A DNA stretch of 64,000 bases from Pseudomonas sp. UFMG81 (GCF_015354575.1 NZ_JACAFQ010000004.1:35558-99557), one strand, 5' to 3'. Counted from the stretch's first letter, positions 51,263 to 62,871 are shown. The notes: a model not told the origin generated them from the letters alone. Numbers and translations: made by a program.

Positions 51263-52276
51263 TCAATGATCGTCCAGGGTGCGCAGGAAGTTGAGCAAGG
51301 CCACTTCCTCGGCTTCCAGCCCCTTGCGCTGGCGTGCGCGAGGTAGTTCGGCCAAGCGCCCGCACTGGAAATGCTCCAGCAAGGCCGGGTGGATATAGCA
51401 GCGCCGGCACACGGCCGGGGTATTGCCCAAGCGCGTGGCGACCTGGCGCACGATGCCGGCGAGCTGGCGCCGGGCCTCGTGGTCCGGCTCCCAGGGCAGC
51501 GGCCTGAGCAGGCTCAGCGCCAGGCTGCTGCCGGCCCAGGTGCGATAGTCCTTGGCGGTGAAGTCGGCGCCGGTCAACTGCTGGAGGAACTGGTTGATTT
51601 CGGTTGAGCCGATGCCGTGGCGCTGGCCGTCGGCGTCGAGGTACTGGAACAGCGCCTGGCCGGGCAACTCCATGCAGCGCTTGAGCAGATTGGCCAAGCG
51701 CCTGTCGCGCACGGTCACGTCATGTTCCACGCCACGCTTGCCGCGAAACTGAAAGCGGATGCTGCTCCCGCGGACGTGCACATGGCGGTTCCTCAGCGTG
51801 GTCAACCCGTAGGAGCGGTTGTCGCGCAGGTACTGGCGGTTGCCGATACGAATCAGCGTATGGTCGAGCAGGCTTATCACCAGCGCCATGACTTTTTCCC
51901 GGTCCAGCCCCGGCCGTGCCAGGTGCGCCTCCAGTTGCCGACGCAAGCGCGGCAGGGTTTCGGCGAAGGCCAGCATGCGCCCGTACTTGTGCCCATCGCG
52001 CAGCTCGCGCCATTGCGCGTGATAGCGATACTGCTTGCGCCCCCGGGCATCGCGGCCGGTGGCTTGCAGGTGGCCGTGCGGATCAGCGCAGATCCACACC
52101 TCGGTGTAGGCCGGGGGGATCACCAGGGCTTTGATACGCGCCAAGGTCTCGGCATCGCGCACCCGCAGGCCCTGGGCATCGTAGTAATGGAAACGTTCGC
52201 CCCGACGGCGTCGGCTCAGGCCGGGCTGGGTGTCGTCGACATAATGCAGCGACTCAGGCAGTGGGCAGTCGGACAT
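51263..52276 (-). CDS. DNA topoisomerase IB
   Basis: A 337-residue type IB topoisomerase of the bacterial, poxvirus-like group. The catalytic Tyr294 is in CRRCYIHP, and the catalytic basic residues fall in RNRHVHVRG, RDRRLANLLKR and DFTAKDYRTW. It relaxes both positive and negative supercoils. The start MSDCPLPESL is taken because upstream in-frame residues are Gly/Ala-rich and lack similarity. It is one of few eukaryotic-type enzymes in Pseudomonas. Confidence 0.93.
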   Translation of the reverse strand: MSDCPLPESLHYVDDTQPGLSRRRRGERFHYYDAQGLRVRDAETLARIKALVIPPAYTEVWICADPHGHLQATGRDARGRKQYRYHAQWRELRDGHKYGRMLAFAETLPRLRRQLEAHLARPGLDREKVMALVISLLDHTLIRIGNRQYLRDNRSYGLTTLRNRHVHVRGSSIRFQFRGKRGVEHDVTVRDRRLANLLKRCMELPGQALFQYLDADGQRHGIGSTEINQFLQQLTGADFTAKDYRTWAGSSLALSLLRPLPWEPDHEARRQLAGIVRQVATRLGNTPAVCRRCYIHPALLEHFQCGRLAELPRARQRKGLEAEEVALLNFLRTLDDH

Positions 52277-52332
52277 CGGCACGCTCCAACGGGCGGTCAT
52301 GCTGCTATGGACAGCTGACAGCCGCAGGTTGC

Positions 52333-53424
52333 TCAGCCGAGCAGCGCCACCGCCTTGATCTGCGCCCACAACTGCTGCCCAGGGCGCACGTCGAGCTGCT
52401 CCGCCGAGTAGCGGGTGATACGCGCCAGCAAGGCGTTGCCGCCGGCATCCAGGCTGACCAGCATGTGTGCCGGGTTGTCCGCCGGGCGGCACTCGCGCAC
52501 CTGCACCGGCAGGCGATTGAGGATGCTCGAGGCGCTGTCGATGCCCGCTGCCAGGCTCACATCCCTGGCCTGTACCTTGAGCCGCAGGGTGCTGCCCATG
52601 TGCAGGGCAGGGTGGGCGATGCGCAGCAACGGACCTTCGCCGCCGGGCAGGCGCAGGTCGAACAGTTGGTAGTGCGGGTCGTGGCCGACCACCACGCCTT
52701 CGAGCACCACGCCGGCATCCTCGCTCTGGGCCAGGGACAGGTCCAGGCGGGCCAGGGTCTGGCCGATCGGCCCGCTGGCCAGGGCTTTGCCCTGTTCCAG
52801 CAGTACCAGGTGGTCAGCCAGGCGCGCCACTTCGTCCTGTGCATGGCTGACGTAGATCAGCGGGATGTCCAGTTCGTCGTGCAGGCGTTCGAGGTAGGGC
52901 AGAATCTCGCGCTTGCGCGCGCTGTCCAGTGCCGCCAGCGGTTCGTCCATCAACAGCAGGCGCGGGCTGCTGAGCAATGCCCGGGCGATGCCGACCCGCT
53001 GCGCCTCGCCGCCGGACAAGGTGGTGGGCTTGCGCTCGAGCAGGTGGCCGATACCCAGCAACTGGCAGGCTTGCTCCTGGCCGATCTTGCGCTGGCTGGG
53101 GGCGATGCGGCGCCAGCCGAATTCCAGGTTGCCGCGTACCGACAAGTGCGGGAACAGGCTGGCCTCCTGGAACACATACCCCACCGGACGTTTGTGCGGG
53201 GCGATGAAGTGACCGCGCGCGCTGTCCTCCCAGACCTCGCCATTGACCTCGATATAGGCGCTGTCGGCACGCTCCAGCCCGGCAAGGCAACGCAGGCAGG
53301 AGGTCTTGCCGGAGCCGGAGTGGCCGAACAACGCACTGATGCCACGCCCTGGCAATTGCAGGTCGACATCCAGGGTGAAGTCGTCGCGTTTGAGCTTCAG
53401 GCGCGCTTGAATCGATCGGCTCAT
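52333..53424 (-). CDS. modC: Molybdate ABC transporter ATP-binding protein ModC
   Basis: A 363-residue ATPase. Walker [10 protein letters not shown], signature [13 protein letters not shown], Walker [13 protein letters not shown] and the C-terminal TOBE domain (about 290-355) that binds oxyanions. The start overlaps the modB end closely (one base between). It works with ModB and ModA to import molybdate. Confidence 0.96.
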   Translation of the reverse strand: MSRSIQARLKLKRDDFTLDVDLQLPGRGISALFGHSGSGKTSCLRCLAGLERADSAYIEVNGEVWEDSARGHFIAPHKRPVGYVFQEASLFPHLSVRGNLEFGWRRIAPSQRKIGQEQACQLLGIGHLLERKPTTLSGGEAQRVGIARALLSSPRLLLMDEPLAALDSARKREILPYLERLHDELDIPLIYVSHAQDEVARLADHLVLLEQGKALASGPIGQTLARLDLSLAQSEDAGVVLEGVVVGHDPHYQLFDLRLPGGEGPLLRIAHPALHMGSTLRLKVQARDVSLAAGIDSASSILNRLPVQVRECRPADNPAHMLVSLDAGGNALLARITRYSAEQLDVRPGQQLWAQIKAVALLG

Positions 53425-53425
53425 C

Positions 53426-54105
53426 TCAGCTCCAGCCACCTTTGTCGCGGCGGCCGGCGTAGAGCATCAGCAGCACCAGGAAGGAGAACACCAGCATGGC
53501 CCCGGCCAGCCAGTGGGCCTGCGCGTATTCCATGGCCTCGACGTGATCGAAGATCTGTACTGAAACCACGCGGGTCTTGTCGGGGATATTGCCACCGATC
53601 ATCAGCACCACGCCGAACTCGCCCACGGTGTGGGCAAAGCCAAGGATGCTGGCGGTGATGAAGCCAGGCCTGGCCAAGGGCAGCACCACATGCACGAAGG
53701 TGTCCCAAGGGCTGGCGCGCAATGTCGCGGCCACCTCCAGCGGGCGCTGGCCGATGGCGCTGAAGGCGTTCTGCAGCGGCTGCACCACGAACGGCATGGA
53801 ATACACCACCGAGCCGATCACCAGGCCGGTGAAGCTGAACACCACGCTGCCCAGGCCCAGGGCCTGGGTGGCCTGGCCGATCCAGCCGTGCGGGCCGAGG
53901 GCCAGCAACAGGTAGAAACCGATCACCGTCGGTGGCAGCACCAATGGCAAGGCCACCACCGCGCCAATCGGCCCACGCAGCCAGGAGCGGGTGCGCGCCA
54001 GCCACCAGGCGATGGGCGTGCCCACCAGCAGGAGGATGACGGTGGTCAGGCTGGCCAGTTTGAAGGTCAGCCAGATCGCACCCAGGTCACTGGCGTCCAG
54101 CGGCA

Positions 54106-54106
<1 letters not shown>
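53426..54106 (-). CDS. modB: Molybdate ABC transporter permease ModB
   Basis: A 226-residue membrane protein with five to six segments and the permease EAA loop ([23 protein letters not shown]). The ATG overlaps the modA stop by one base. Confidence 0.96.
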
Positions 54107-56033
<1,927 letters not shown>

Positions 56034-56058
56034 GGGCGACTCCTTGAGTGCGGCGGGT

Positions 56059-56229
56059 TTACAGGGCCTTGCTGACCTGGATATCGCTGATCTTGTCGGC
56101 GTCATCGCCGTGGATCTTGCGCAGCGCTTGCTGGGCTTGCTCCAGCGAGTCGTCGGGCAGTTGGGCGAAATCCCAGCGGCGCTGGCCGTCGAGCTTGTAC
56201 TTGATCACGTACTTGATGGTCTGGGTCAT
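56059..56229 (-). CDS. Small hypothetical protein, 56 residues
   Basis: A short frame, MTQTIKYVIKYKLDGQRRWD to QVSKAL, too short for the usual length cut-off. Codon use is ordinary, and it stands between two same-strand genes with 25-base and 4-base gaps, consistent with an operon. It shows one beta-strand-rich N-terminus and a helix (LEQAQQALRKIHG). Function unknown. Confidence 0.7.
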   Translation of the reverse strand: MTQTIKYVIKYKLDGQRRWDFAQLPDDSLEQAQQALRKIHGDDADKISDIQVSKAL

Positions 56230-56233
56230 GCTG

Positions 56234-56536
56234 TTATCCGAGTTTCGACGAGGAGCGGCGAATGATCTTGATCTTGTGGGTCAGGGTCGGCTTGCGCGTC
56301 ACCGAGATCGGGCGCGTGGTCACCGTGTCGATGGTGATGTTCCAGAAACCGGTGCTGGGCACGGTGATCTTGGCTGGGAAACGCTCGAAGTGGCCACCGT
56401 GGTAGGTGTGCCGGCCGCCATTCTTGAAGCTGCGGAAGTTGGCGTCGTTCATCAGGCGGATGTTGCAGCGCTGGGAGCACTCGATGACGACGATGTCGTC
56501 CTCGTTCAGGTGCTCGCGCTGGTGTACGAATTTCAT
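56234..56536 (-). CDS. DUF1883 domain protein
   Basis: A 100-residue protein of the DUF1883 family (beta-rich, FVHQREHLNEDDIVVIECS and FPAKITVPSTGFWNITIDT). The start MKFVHQREHL has CGGAGCACCCC upstream. It runs toward the 56-residue gene. DUF1883 proteins sometimes accompany nucleotide-signalling or TIR-type proteins; no such gene is here. Confidence 0.82.
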   Translation of the reverse strand: MKFVHQREHLNEDDIVVIECSQRCNIRLMNDANFRSFKNGGRHTYHGGHFERFPAKITVPSTGFWNITIDTVTTRPISVTRKPTLTHKIKIIRRSSSKLG

Positions 56537-56698
56537 GGGGTGCTCCGCAAGGATTGGTTCAGCAAAGGCGAACGATATCACGATGTGGTCTTGGACTTGA
56601 GCACCGGCGGCGGCGGGTGGTGATATTTCTGCCAGAGCGCGGAGCAAATCCGCCCGGCTGTGGTCAGAGGATGACTTTGCAGTGAGGAGATGGCGGGC

Positions 56699-57061
56699 AT
56701 GAAATGGCTGGTAGCGGCGTTGCCGCTGGTGTTGGGGGGCTGCGTCAGCGTGACGGAGCTGGAGCAATCCCATGCAACGATGGATGTGATGTCCGGCAAG
56801 TCGCCGCGTGAGTACGCCGATTGCGTCAAGCACAGGCTCGACGACAGCCGCGATCCCTTGCAGGAACAAGCCCTGGGCGACCATGGCCTGCGCCTGATCG
56901 TGCCACAGAAGCTGTCGGCCGGCGCCGGCCCCGCAGCGTTACTGGATATCGACAAGCGCGGCAGTGGCAGCTCGATCAAGGTCTACGAGCGGCTGAACAA
57001 CTTCCCGTTGCGCCTGGGCGATGTGCGCACGGCTGCGACCGAGTGCATCTCCGGTGCTTGA
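56699..57061 (+). CDS. Lipoprotein of a two-cysteine family (copy C)
   Basis: A 120-residue predicted lipoprotein; lipobox LVLGGC, lipidated Cys15. The start MKWLVAALPL is set by GAGGAG (56684-56689) at good spacing; the ATG at 56690 is too close to it. KSPREYADCVKHRL..HGLRL..GSGSSIKVYERL..VRTAATECISG matches copies A and B in layout and in the two mature cysteines. Function unknown. Confidence 0.75.
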   Translation: MKWLVAALPLVLGGCVSVTELEQSHATMDVMSGKSPREYADCVKHRLDDSRDPLQEQALGDHGLRLIVPQKLSAGAGPAALLDIDKRGSGSSIKVYERLNNFPLRLGDVRTAATECISGA

Positions 57062-57120
57062 TCCAGCGCAGTAAATGAGCGATTAGCGGGCGGATTGCCT
57101 GTTTCCTTCCCGGCGGCACG

Positions 57121-57150
57121 TTGTCGCATACCGGGGATTGGCCCTAGTAT
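57121..57150 (+). promoter_or_regulatory. Candidate promoter of tsdBA
   Basis: TTGTCG at 57121-57126 and TAGTAT at 57145-57150, 18-base spacer, 58 bases ahead of tsdB. A moderate sigma-70 match. Confidence 0.4.
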
Positions 57151-57207
57151 TTCTGGGGCTTATGTCGTTTGAGCCTAAGCTTATAACAAGGAAATGGAGC
57201 ATCCGTG

Positions 57208-57858
57208 ATGAAACCCTTGAGTCGTGTCTTGATCGGCGGCCTGCTGATCCTGGCCTGGCCCTCGGCGCATGCCGTCGACGGTCAGAAGATCTTCACCCAG
57301 GGCGGGCAGAACCCCGCCGCCATGGCTTGCCTGGGCTGCCATGGGCCGGATGGCAAAGGCATTGCCGCCGCCGGTTTTCCGCGGCTGGCCGGTTTGCCCG
57401 CCGGCTATCTCGCCAAGCAGCTACGGGATTTCCGCGAGGGCGACCGTCGCCAGGCGGTGATGGAGCCGCTGGCCAAGGCATTGGACGATGCGGAAATCGA
57501 CGCCGTCAGCCACTACCTGGCCACGCTTGCCGCCGATGGCGCGCCCGACCTGCGCCGGCAGCAGATCGCCCCGGACGCAACGACACGCCTGGCACTGTAC
57601 GGCGACTGGAGCCGGCAGATCCCAGGTTGCGTGCAGTGCCATGGCCCGGGCGGTAGCGGTGTCGGTGAGCACTTCCCACCCCTGGCTGGCCAGCCAGCCA
57701 CCTATCTGGCAGCCCAGCTCAATGCCTGGCGCGATGGCAGCCGGCGCAATGACCCCAACCAGCTGATGGTCAACGTGGCCAAGGCCATGACCGACGCCGA
57801 GGTCAAGGCGATTGCCGAATACTTCGCCCAGCAGGGCAGCCAGGAGGCCAAGCCATGA
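57208..57858 (+). CDS. tsdB: Diheme cytochrome c4-type electron carrier (TsdB-like)
   Basis: A 216-residue periplasmic cytochrome with signal peptide (1-22, ending AHA) and two CXXCH sites: CLGCH at 41-45 and CVQCH at 141-145. It has two similar c4 halves. The next gene encodes TsdA, whose electron acceptor in Pseudomonas is such a diheme TsdB. A GTG one codon earlier is an alternative start. The stop overlaps tsdA by four bases. Confidence 0.88.
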   Translation: MKPLSRVLIGGLLILAWPSAHAVDGQKIFTQGGQNPAAMACLGCHGPDGKGIAAAGFPRLAGLPAGYLAKQLRDFREGDRRQAVMEPLAKALDDAEIDAVSHYLATLAADGAPDLRRQQIAPDATTRLALYGDWSRQIPGCVQCHGPGGSGVGEHFPPLAGQPATYLAAQLNAWRDGSRRNDPNQLMVNVAKAMTDAEVKAIAEYFAQQGSQEAKP

Positions 57859-58769
57859 ACACCCTGATCCCGACCCTGCTGTTACTGACCTTGGGCAATG
57901 CCCAGGCCGCGCCGATCGCCATGGAAGACCAGTCTCAACTCAAGGTGCCGGGCGCCCAGGCCGCGCCGCAGTTCGCGCCACCCGCCGAGAGCGCCATCCC
58001 CGACAACGCCTACGGCAGGATGGTCCGCGAGGGGCATGCGCTGTTCGTCGATACCCGCCGGTTGATGCCAGACGCCGTGGGCAACGGCCTGAACTGCAGC
58101 AACTGCCACCTCGACCAGGGCCGTATGGCCCACTCCGCGCCACTGTGGGGCGCCTACCCAATGTACCCGGCCTATCGCAAGAAGAATGACAAGGTGAATA
58201 CCTTCGCCGAGCGCATCCAGGGCTGTTTCCAGTTCAGCATGAACGGCAAGCCGCCAGCGGCCGACAGCCCGCAGATGACTGCGCTCAGCGTTTACGCCTA
58301 CTGGCTGTCGACCCAGGCCCCGACAGGTGTGGAGATCGCCGGGCGCGGCTACCCCGAGGTCGCCCAGCCGGCCGGTGGCTATGACTTCAAGCGTGGCCAG
58401 CAGGTGTACCGCGAGCAGTGCGCGATCTGCCACGGCGACAATGGCGAAGGGCAGCAGGTCGCCGGCGAATACGTGATGCCGCCACTGTGGGGCAAGGATT
58501 CGTACAACTGGGGCGCTGGCATGCACCGCATCAACACCGCGGCCTCGTTCATCAAGTACAACATGCCCCTGGGCAAGCCTGGCAGCCTCAGCGACCAGCA
58601 GGCCTGGGACGTGGCCGCGTGGATCAACCGGCACGAGCGACCGCAGGATCCGCGGCTGGTGGAGGGCTCGATCGAGAAGACCCGGTTGAAGTTCCATGCC
58701 AATGACGGCGTCAACCTCTACGGGCAGCAGGTCGAGGGGGTGTTGGTGGGGCAAGGGACTGGCGGTTGA
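57855..58769 (+). CDS. tsdA: Thiosulfate dehydrogenase (tetrathionate-forming) TsdA
   Basis: A 304-residue periplasmic diheme cytochrome. Signal peptide 1-19; heme sites CSNCH (81-85) and CAICH (189-193). The rare cysteine axial ligand is Cys124 in IQGCFQFSMNG, the hallmark of TsdA, and PPLWG..YNWGAGMH..IKYNMP supplies the second-heme residues. It joins two thiosulfates to tetrathionate. The ATG overlaps the tsdB stop (ATGA). Confidence 0.92.
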   Translation: MNTLIPTLLLLTLGNAQAAPIAMEDQSQLKVPGAQAAPQFAPPAESAIPDNAYGRMVREGHALFVDTRRLMPDAVGNGLNCSNCHLDQGRMAHSAPLWGAYPMYPAYRKKNDKVNTFAERIQGCFQFSMNGKPPAADSPQMTALSVYAYWLSTQAPTGVEIAGRGYPEVAQPAGGYDFKRGQQVYREQCAICHGDNGEGQQVAGEYVMPPLWGKDSYNWGAGMHRINTAASFIKYNMPLGKPGSLSDQQAWDVAAWINRHERPQDPRLVEGSIEKTRLKFHANDGVNLYGQQVEGVLVGQGTGG

Positions 58770-58774
58770 ATGCG

Positions 58775-58800
58775 GGGCTGCCTGCGCCAGCAGGCAGCCC
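58775..58800. terminator. Hairpin between tsdA and the minus-strand neighbour
   Basis: GGGCTGCCTG CGCCAG CAGGCAGCCC, between converging genes; no long T-run. Confidence 0.6.
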
Positions 58801-58805
58801 TAGCA

Positions 58806-60371
58806 TTAGATCAGCGCAGGATCGGTCTGTAGCAGCCACTGTTGGCGGTGGCCGGCCAGTTGCTGTTCGAGGGTCGATTCGCGGCCATCGCGGCGGGCCT
58901 TCTCTTCCTGCTTGAGCAACTGGTCGAGCAGGTTCATCAGGTCGCGGGACTTGCTGGCCGAGCGCGGGGTGCTGACATCGGACTGCAAGACGCCGTCGCG
59001 GACCGTCAGCACGCGCTTGGTGCTGCTGGCTTCCTGGCTGACCTTCGCTTCGGTCAGGTCGCCCTCGACGATCGCCAGCCGCGTGGTGCTGCTGGCCTGC
59101 TCGCGCAGCACGTGGTAGCGGTAGTTGTCGGTATCCACGCCCCCCGTGAGCCGCGCCGACGAGTCGAGGCGGCTGTGCCAGGCAGCGTCGAGGCTAGCCT
59201 GCTGGCGTTGCTCGCGGGCGATGGAGTTGCCCTGGCCCTGGCTGCTGGTCGACTGCGACACCTGGTAGGCGAAGCGGTCCTCTTCCTCGGGCTTCTGCGC
59301 GTTCGGGCGCGAGGTGGTCTGGGTGAGCGAGGCGTTGAAGTCGGCCAGCCCGGTGAGCAACGAGCGGCTGAAGGTATTGACCAGCGTGCCGTGCCCGGCC
59401 GGGCGCGGGCTGGTGTCGTCCACTCGGTTGAGCTGGCTGAAGGCATCCTTGAACAGCGTCATCATCTGCGCGTCGCCCTTGCCGCGCTCCTGTGCGGCGT
59501 CGAACTGGGCCAGGTAGTTGCTGAGTGCTGCCTGGCGTTGGGCCGTGCTGCCGAGCAGGGCGCCGCCCTGGGTGTCGAGGTCCAGGCGCAGGTCGCCATT
59601 GGGGCCTTGCAGGCTGACGGCGCGGGTGGTTTCGTCCAGGCGCAGGTCGAAGGTCTGTTGGCCGCCGCTGATCTGGTCGAGCTTGGCCGTCATCTGCATG
59701 CCACTGAACAGGCTCTGGTCGAGCTTGAGCAGGCCGTCCAACTGCAGGCGCGGCGTATCCTGGTTCAGGCCGTTGATGACCGCCTGGAAACCATCGGCCA
59801 GGTCGGCCAGGCCCTTGAGTTGGGCGGCGTCCAGGGTGCCGTTTTGCACTTGGGCATCGACCGCCATCCCCTGTTCGCCACTGTACAGGCCGAGGGTGAC
59901 GGTGGCGCCGGAGGCGGTGGTGAGGTTCAGGGTCACGCTGTTGCTGGCGAACTCGCGCAGCCGCGACTGATGCAAGCCCAGCATCAGGGCGTCGGGCTGG
60001 CTGTTCTCGCCAACCAGCAGCGCCGATTGCGACACGCGCTGGCCGCCATTGGCCACCAACTGCTCCATCAAGGCCGCGCCGAGCCCCTGGAAGCGTGCGC
60101 CGATCGTGCTGCCCTTGATGCTGCCGAGCATGTGCATGCTCAACTTGTCGGTGTTTTCCTGCTGCCACAGATAGCGGGCCTGCGGTGAGCCCAGCGTACC
60201 CCTGGCGGAGTAGGTCTCGGCATCGGCGACACGGGTGTCCAGGCCGAGATTGACCTGGGTGCTCTGGGGGGCGACGACGCCTGGCGCCTGACGCAGGCTG
60301 ACGCCCTGCAGAGGGGAGGGGTTGCTGTACGCGGGAGTGAATCGCAGCGCGGAGGTAATCGGGTTCATCAT
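58806..60371 (-). CDS. 521-residue protein of unknown function
   Basis: A large soluble protein without signal peptide or membrane segment. It is rich in Gln, Leu, Ser, Thr and Asp. The middle (about 100-330) has short beta-like repeats (LNLTTASGATVTLGLYSGEQ, LQLDGLLKLDQSLFSG). The C-terminal 60 residues are helical and charged (LLDQLLKQEEKARRDGREST). ATG 60371 and 60368 are both possible, served by AGGA at 60377-60380. No family recognised. Confidence 0.7.
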   Translation of the reverse strand: MMNPITSALRFTPAYSNPSPLQGVSLRQAPGVVAPQSTQVNLGLDTRVADAETYSARGTLGSPQARYLWQQENTDKLSMHMLGSIKGSTIGARFQGLGAALMEQLVANGGQRVSQSALLVGENSQPDALMLGLHQSRLREFASNSVTLNLTTASGATVTLGLYSGEQGMAVDAQVQNGTLDAAQLKGLADLADGFQAVINGLNQDTPRLQLDGLLKLDQSLFSGMQMTAKLDQISGGQQTFDLRLDETTRAVSLQGPNGDLRLDLDTQGGALLGSTAQRQAALSNYLAQFDAAQERGKGDAQMMTLFKDAFSQLNRVDDTSPRPAGHGTLVNTFSRSLLTGLADFNASLTQTTSRPNAQKPEEEDRFAYQVSQSTSSQGQGNSIAREQRQQASLDAAWHSRLDSSARLTGGVDTDNYRYHVLREQASSTTRLAIVEGDLTEAKVSQEASSTKRVLTVRDGVLQSDVSTPRSASKSRDLMNLLDQLLKQEEKARRDGRESTLEQQLAGHRQQWLLQTDPALI

Positions 60372-60484
60372 CGCGGTCCTTTGCGCAGTAATGAGTACAC
60401 CAATGCTATCGGCGTGCCAGCATGAAACCTGAGCAAAAAGATCACGGGGTTGCGCAGGAGCCTGGCGAAAGCCAGAAACGAAAC

Positions 60485-60504
60485 GGCCCGCCAAAGGGCG
60501 GGCC
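60485..60504 (-). terminator. Terminator of the cysI-DUF934 unit
   Basis: GGCCCGCC AAAG GGCGGGCC hairpin with GTTTCGTTT on the minus strand, 21 bases past the DUF934 stop. Confidence 0.75.
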
Positions 60505-60524
60505 GGTCGATGCAGCAGGGACGA

Positions 60525-61019
60525 TCAGCGGCGGCGGAACAGCGGCAGCGGCTCGTCGGTGGCACCTTGGTAGGTAACCGAGAAGTCCTTCAGGCTTTGC
60601 AGCGCGTCTTCCGGGTCCTTGTCGGCACGGATGGCGAAGGCGTCGAAGCCGCAGCGGGCCATGTAGAACAGCTGGTCGCGCAATACGTCGCCGATGGCGC
60701 GCAGCTCACCCTTGAACTGGTAGCGGTCACGCAACAGGCGCGCATTGGAGTAGTTGCGCCCGTCGGTGAAGGCCGGGAAGTTCAGGGCGATGACCTGGAA
60801 GTGCTCGATGTCCTCGCCGATTTCCTCGGCTTCCTCATCGCTGTCCAGCCAGATGCCCAGGCCGCCGTCGCGGGCCTTGAGCAGGCTGGGGTGATCGCGC
60901 CACAGTTGCAGCGGCACGATGTAGTCGTCGCAGTTGGTCAACTCGTCGATCGAGACGTCCTTGGGCAGCAGGTGCCAGGTTTCGTCGACGATCTGGTTGT
61001 TCTTAATGATTCGCTGCAT
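60525..61019 (-). CDS. DUF934 protein (CysH/CysI-associated)
   Basis: A 164-residue protein of DUF934, found beside the hemoprotein sulfite reductase in many proteobacteria and presumed to help in its maturation or electron supply. The motif DGRNYSNARLLRDRYQFKGELRA is typical, as is the aromatic LFYMARCGFDAFAI. The ATG overlaps the cysI end by 17 bases, so translation is likely coupled. Confidence 0.9.
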   Translation of the reverse strand: MQRIIKNNQIVDETWHLLPKDVSIDELTNCDDYIVPLQLWRDHPSLLKARDGGLGIWLDSDEEAEEIGEDIEHFQVIALNFPAFTDGRNYSNARLLRDRYQFKGELRAIGDVLRDQLFYMARCGFDAFAIRADKDPEDALQSLKDFSVTYQGATDEPLPLFRRR

Positions 61020-62655
61020 AGACGCGTTCCTTGAAGGGGTCGATACCGATCCGCTGGTAGGTGTCGATGAAGCGCTCGTCTTCGGTGCGCCGCTCGACAT
61101 ACACGCTGATCAGCTTCTCGATGACGTCGGCCATGTCGTCCTGGGCGAACGAGGGGCCGAGGATCTTGCCGAGGGAGGCATCGCGCGCGGCGTTGCCGCC
61201 CAGCGACACCTGGTAGAACTCCTCGCCCTTCTTGTCCACGCCGAGAATGCCGATGTGGCCGACATGGTGGTGACCACAGGCGTTCATGCAACCGGAGATG
61301 TTCAGGTCGAGCTCGCCGATGTCGAACAGGTAGTCCAGGTCATCGAAACGGCGCTGGATGGACTCGGCGATCGGGATCGACTTGGCGTTGGCCAGCGAGC
61401 AGAAATCACCGCCCGGGCAGCAGATGATGTCGGTCAGCAGGCCGATGTTCGGGGTGGCGAAGCCTTGCTCGCGCAGTTCCAGCCACAGGGCGTGCAACTG
61501 ACGCTGCTCGACGTCGGCGAGGATGATGTTCTGCTCGTGGGAGGTGCGCAGGTAGCCGAAGCTGTAGCGCTCGGCGAAGTCGGCGACGGCGTCGAGCTGC
61601 TTGTCGGTCAGGTCGCCCGGGGCGACGCCGGTGGGCTTGAGCGACAGCGTCACGGCAACATAGCCAGGCTTCTTGTGTGCACGGGTGTTGCGCGAACGCC
61701 AGCGGGCGAAGCCTGGGTGCTCGGCATCCAGCGCGCTGTAGTCGACGTTGTCCAGCGCCAGGTACTCGGGGTCGATGAAGTGGCGTGCCACGCGCTGCAC
61801 TTCGGCCTCGGTCAGCGTGGTGCTGCCGCCGCGCAGGTGGGCCATCTCGGCTTCGACCTTCTCGGCGAACACCTCGGGGGTGAGGGCCTTGACCAGGATC
61901 TTGATCCGAGCCTTGTACTTGTTGTCACGGCGACCGTAACGGTTGTACACGCGCAGGATGGCGTCGAGGTAGCTGAGCAGGTCCTGCCAGGGAAGGAACT
62001 CGTTGATGAACGCACCGATCACCGGGGTACGGCCCAGGCCGCCACCGACCAGCACGCGGAAGCCCAGCTCGCCAGCGGCGTTGCGCACCGGCTCCAGGCC
62101 GATGTCGTGCACTTCGATGGCGGCGCGGTCGTCGCTCGAACCGTTGACGGCAATCTTGAACTTGCGCGGCAGGTAGGCGAATTCCGGGTGGAAGGTGGTC
62201 CACTGGCGGACGATTTCGCACCACGGGCGTGGGTCCACCAGCTCGTCGGCGGCGACACCGGCGAACTGGTCGGTGGTGACGTTGCGCAGGCAGTTGCCGC
62301 TGGTCTGGATGGCGTGCATCTGCACGGTGGCCAGCTCGGCGAGAATCTCCGGGATGTCTTCCAGCGCCGGCCAGTTGTACTGCACGTTCTGGCGGGTACT
62401 GATGTGCGCGTAGCCCTTGTCGTAGTCGCGGGCGATCTTCGCCAGCATACGGGTCTGCGTGGCGTTCAGCTGGCCGTAGGGCACGGCGACGCGCAGCATC
62501 GGGGCGAAGCGTTGGACATAGAGGCCGTTCTGCAGGCGCAGAGGGCGGAATTCTTCTTCGCTCAGCTCACCGGCCAGGTAGCGGCGGGTCTGATCACGGA
62601 ACTGCTTGACGCGGTCCTCGATGATCCGCTGATCGTACTCGTCGTATACGTACAT
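61003..62655 (-). CDS. cysI: Sulfite (nitrite/sulfite) reductase hemoprotein
   Basis: A 550-residue siroheme enzyme that reduces sulfite to sulfide for cysteine synthesis. The [4Fe-4S]-siroheme cysteines are in CCPGGDFCSLANAKS and GCMNACGHHHVG, and the substrate arginines in RTSHEQNI and RTPVIGAF are present. It has no fused flavoprotein. Siroheme comes from CysG at 18118. The start MYVYDEYDQ is preceded by GACAGGACTTTT. Confidence 0.95.
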   Translation of the reverse strand: MYVYDEYDQRIIEDRVKQFRDQTRRYLAGELSEEEFRPLRLQNGLYVQRFAPMLRVAVPYGQLNATQTRMLAKIARDYDKGYAHISTRQNVQYNWPALEDIPEILAELATVQMHAIQTSGNCLRNVTTDQFAGVAADELVDPRPWCEIVRQWTTFHPEFAYLPRKFKIAVNGSSDDRAAIEVHDIGLEPVRNAAGELGFRVLVGGGLGRTPVIGAFINEFLPWQDLLSYLDAILRVYNRYGRRDNKYKARIKILVKALTPEVFAEKVEAEMAHLRGGSTTLTEAEVQRVARHFIDPEYLALDNVDYSALDAEHPGFARWRSRNTRAHKKPGYVAVTLSLKPTGVAPGDLTDKQLDAVADFAERYSFGYLRTSHEQNIILADVEQRQLHALWLELREQGFATPNIGLLTDIICCPGGDFCSLANAKSIPIAESIQRRFDDLDYLFDIGELDLNISGCMNACGHHHVGHIGILGVDKKGEEFYQVSLGGNAARDASLGKILGPSFAQDDMADVIEKLISVYVERRTEDERFIDTYQRIGIDPFKERVYAANH

Positions 62656-62871
62656 AAAAGTCCTGTCTCAGGCTGCATGCAGCTAATCGCGCGCACGGCC
62701 GCGCACTCCGGGTCGGAGCGAAGGCACGATAGCAGAGTGGGTTTATGCGCTAAAGTGATGTTTTTGCATATGAAAAGAACCATTTGGACTAAGTGAGACT
62801 GACTGCCATTTGTCCGCATGTACCCTGCACCGGGGTATACTCCGGCGTTTGCTTCGCAGGGATGTATCCGC

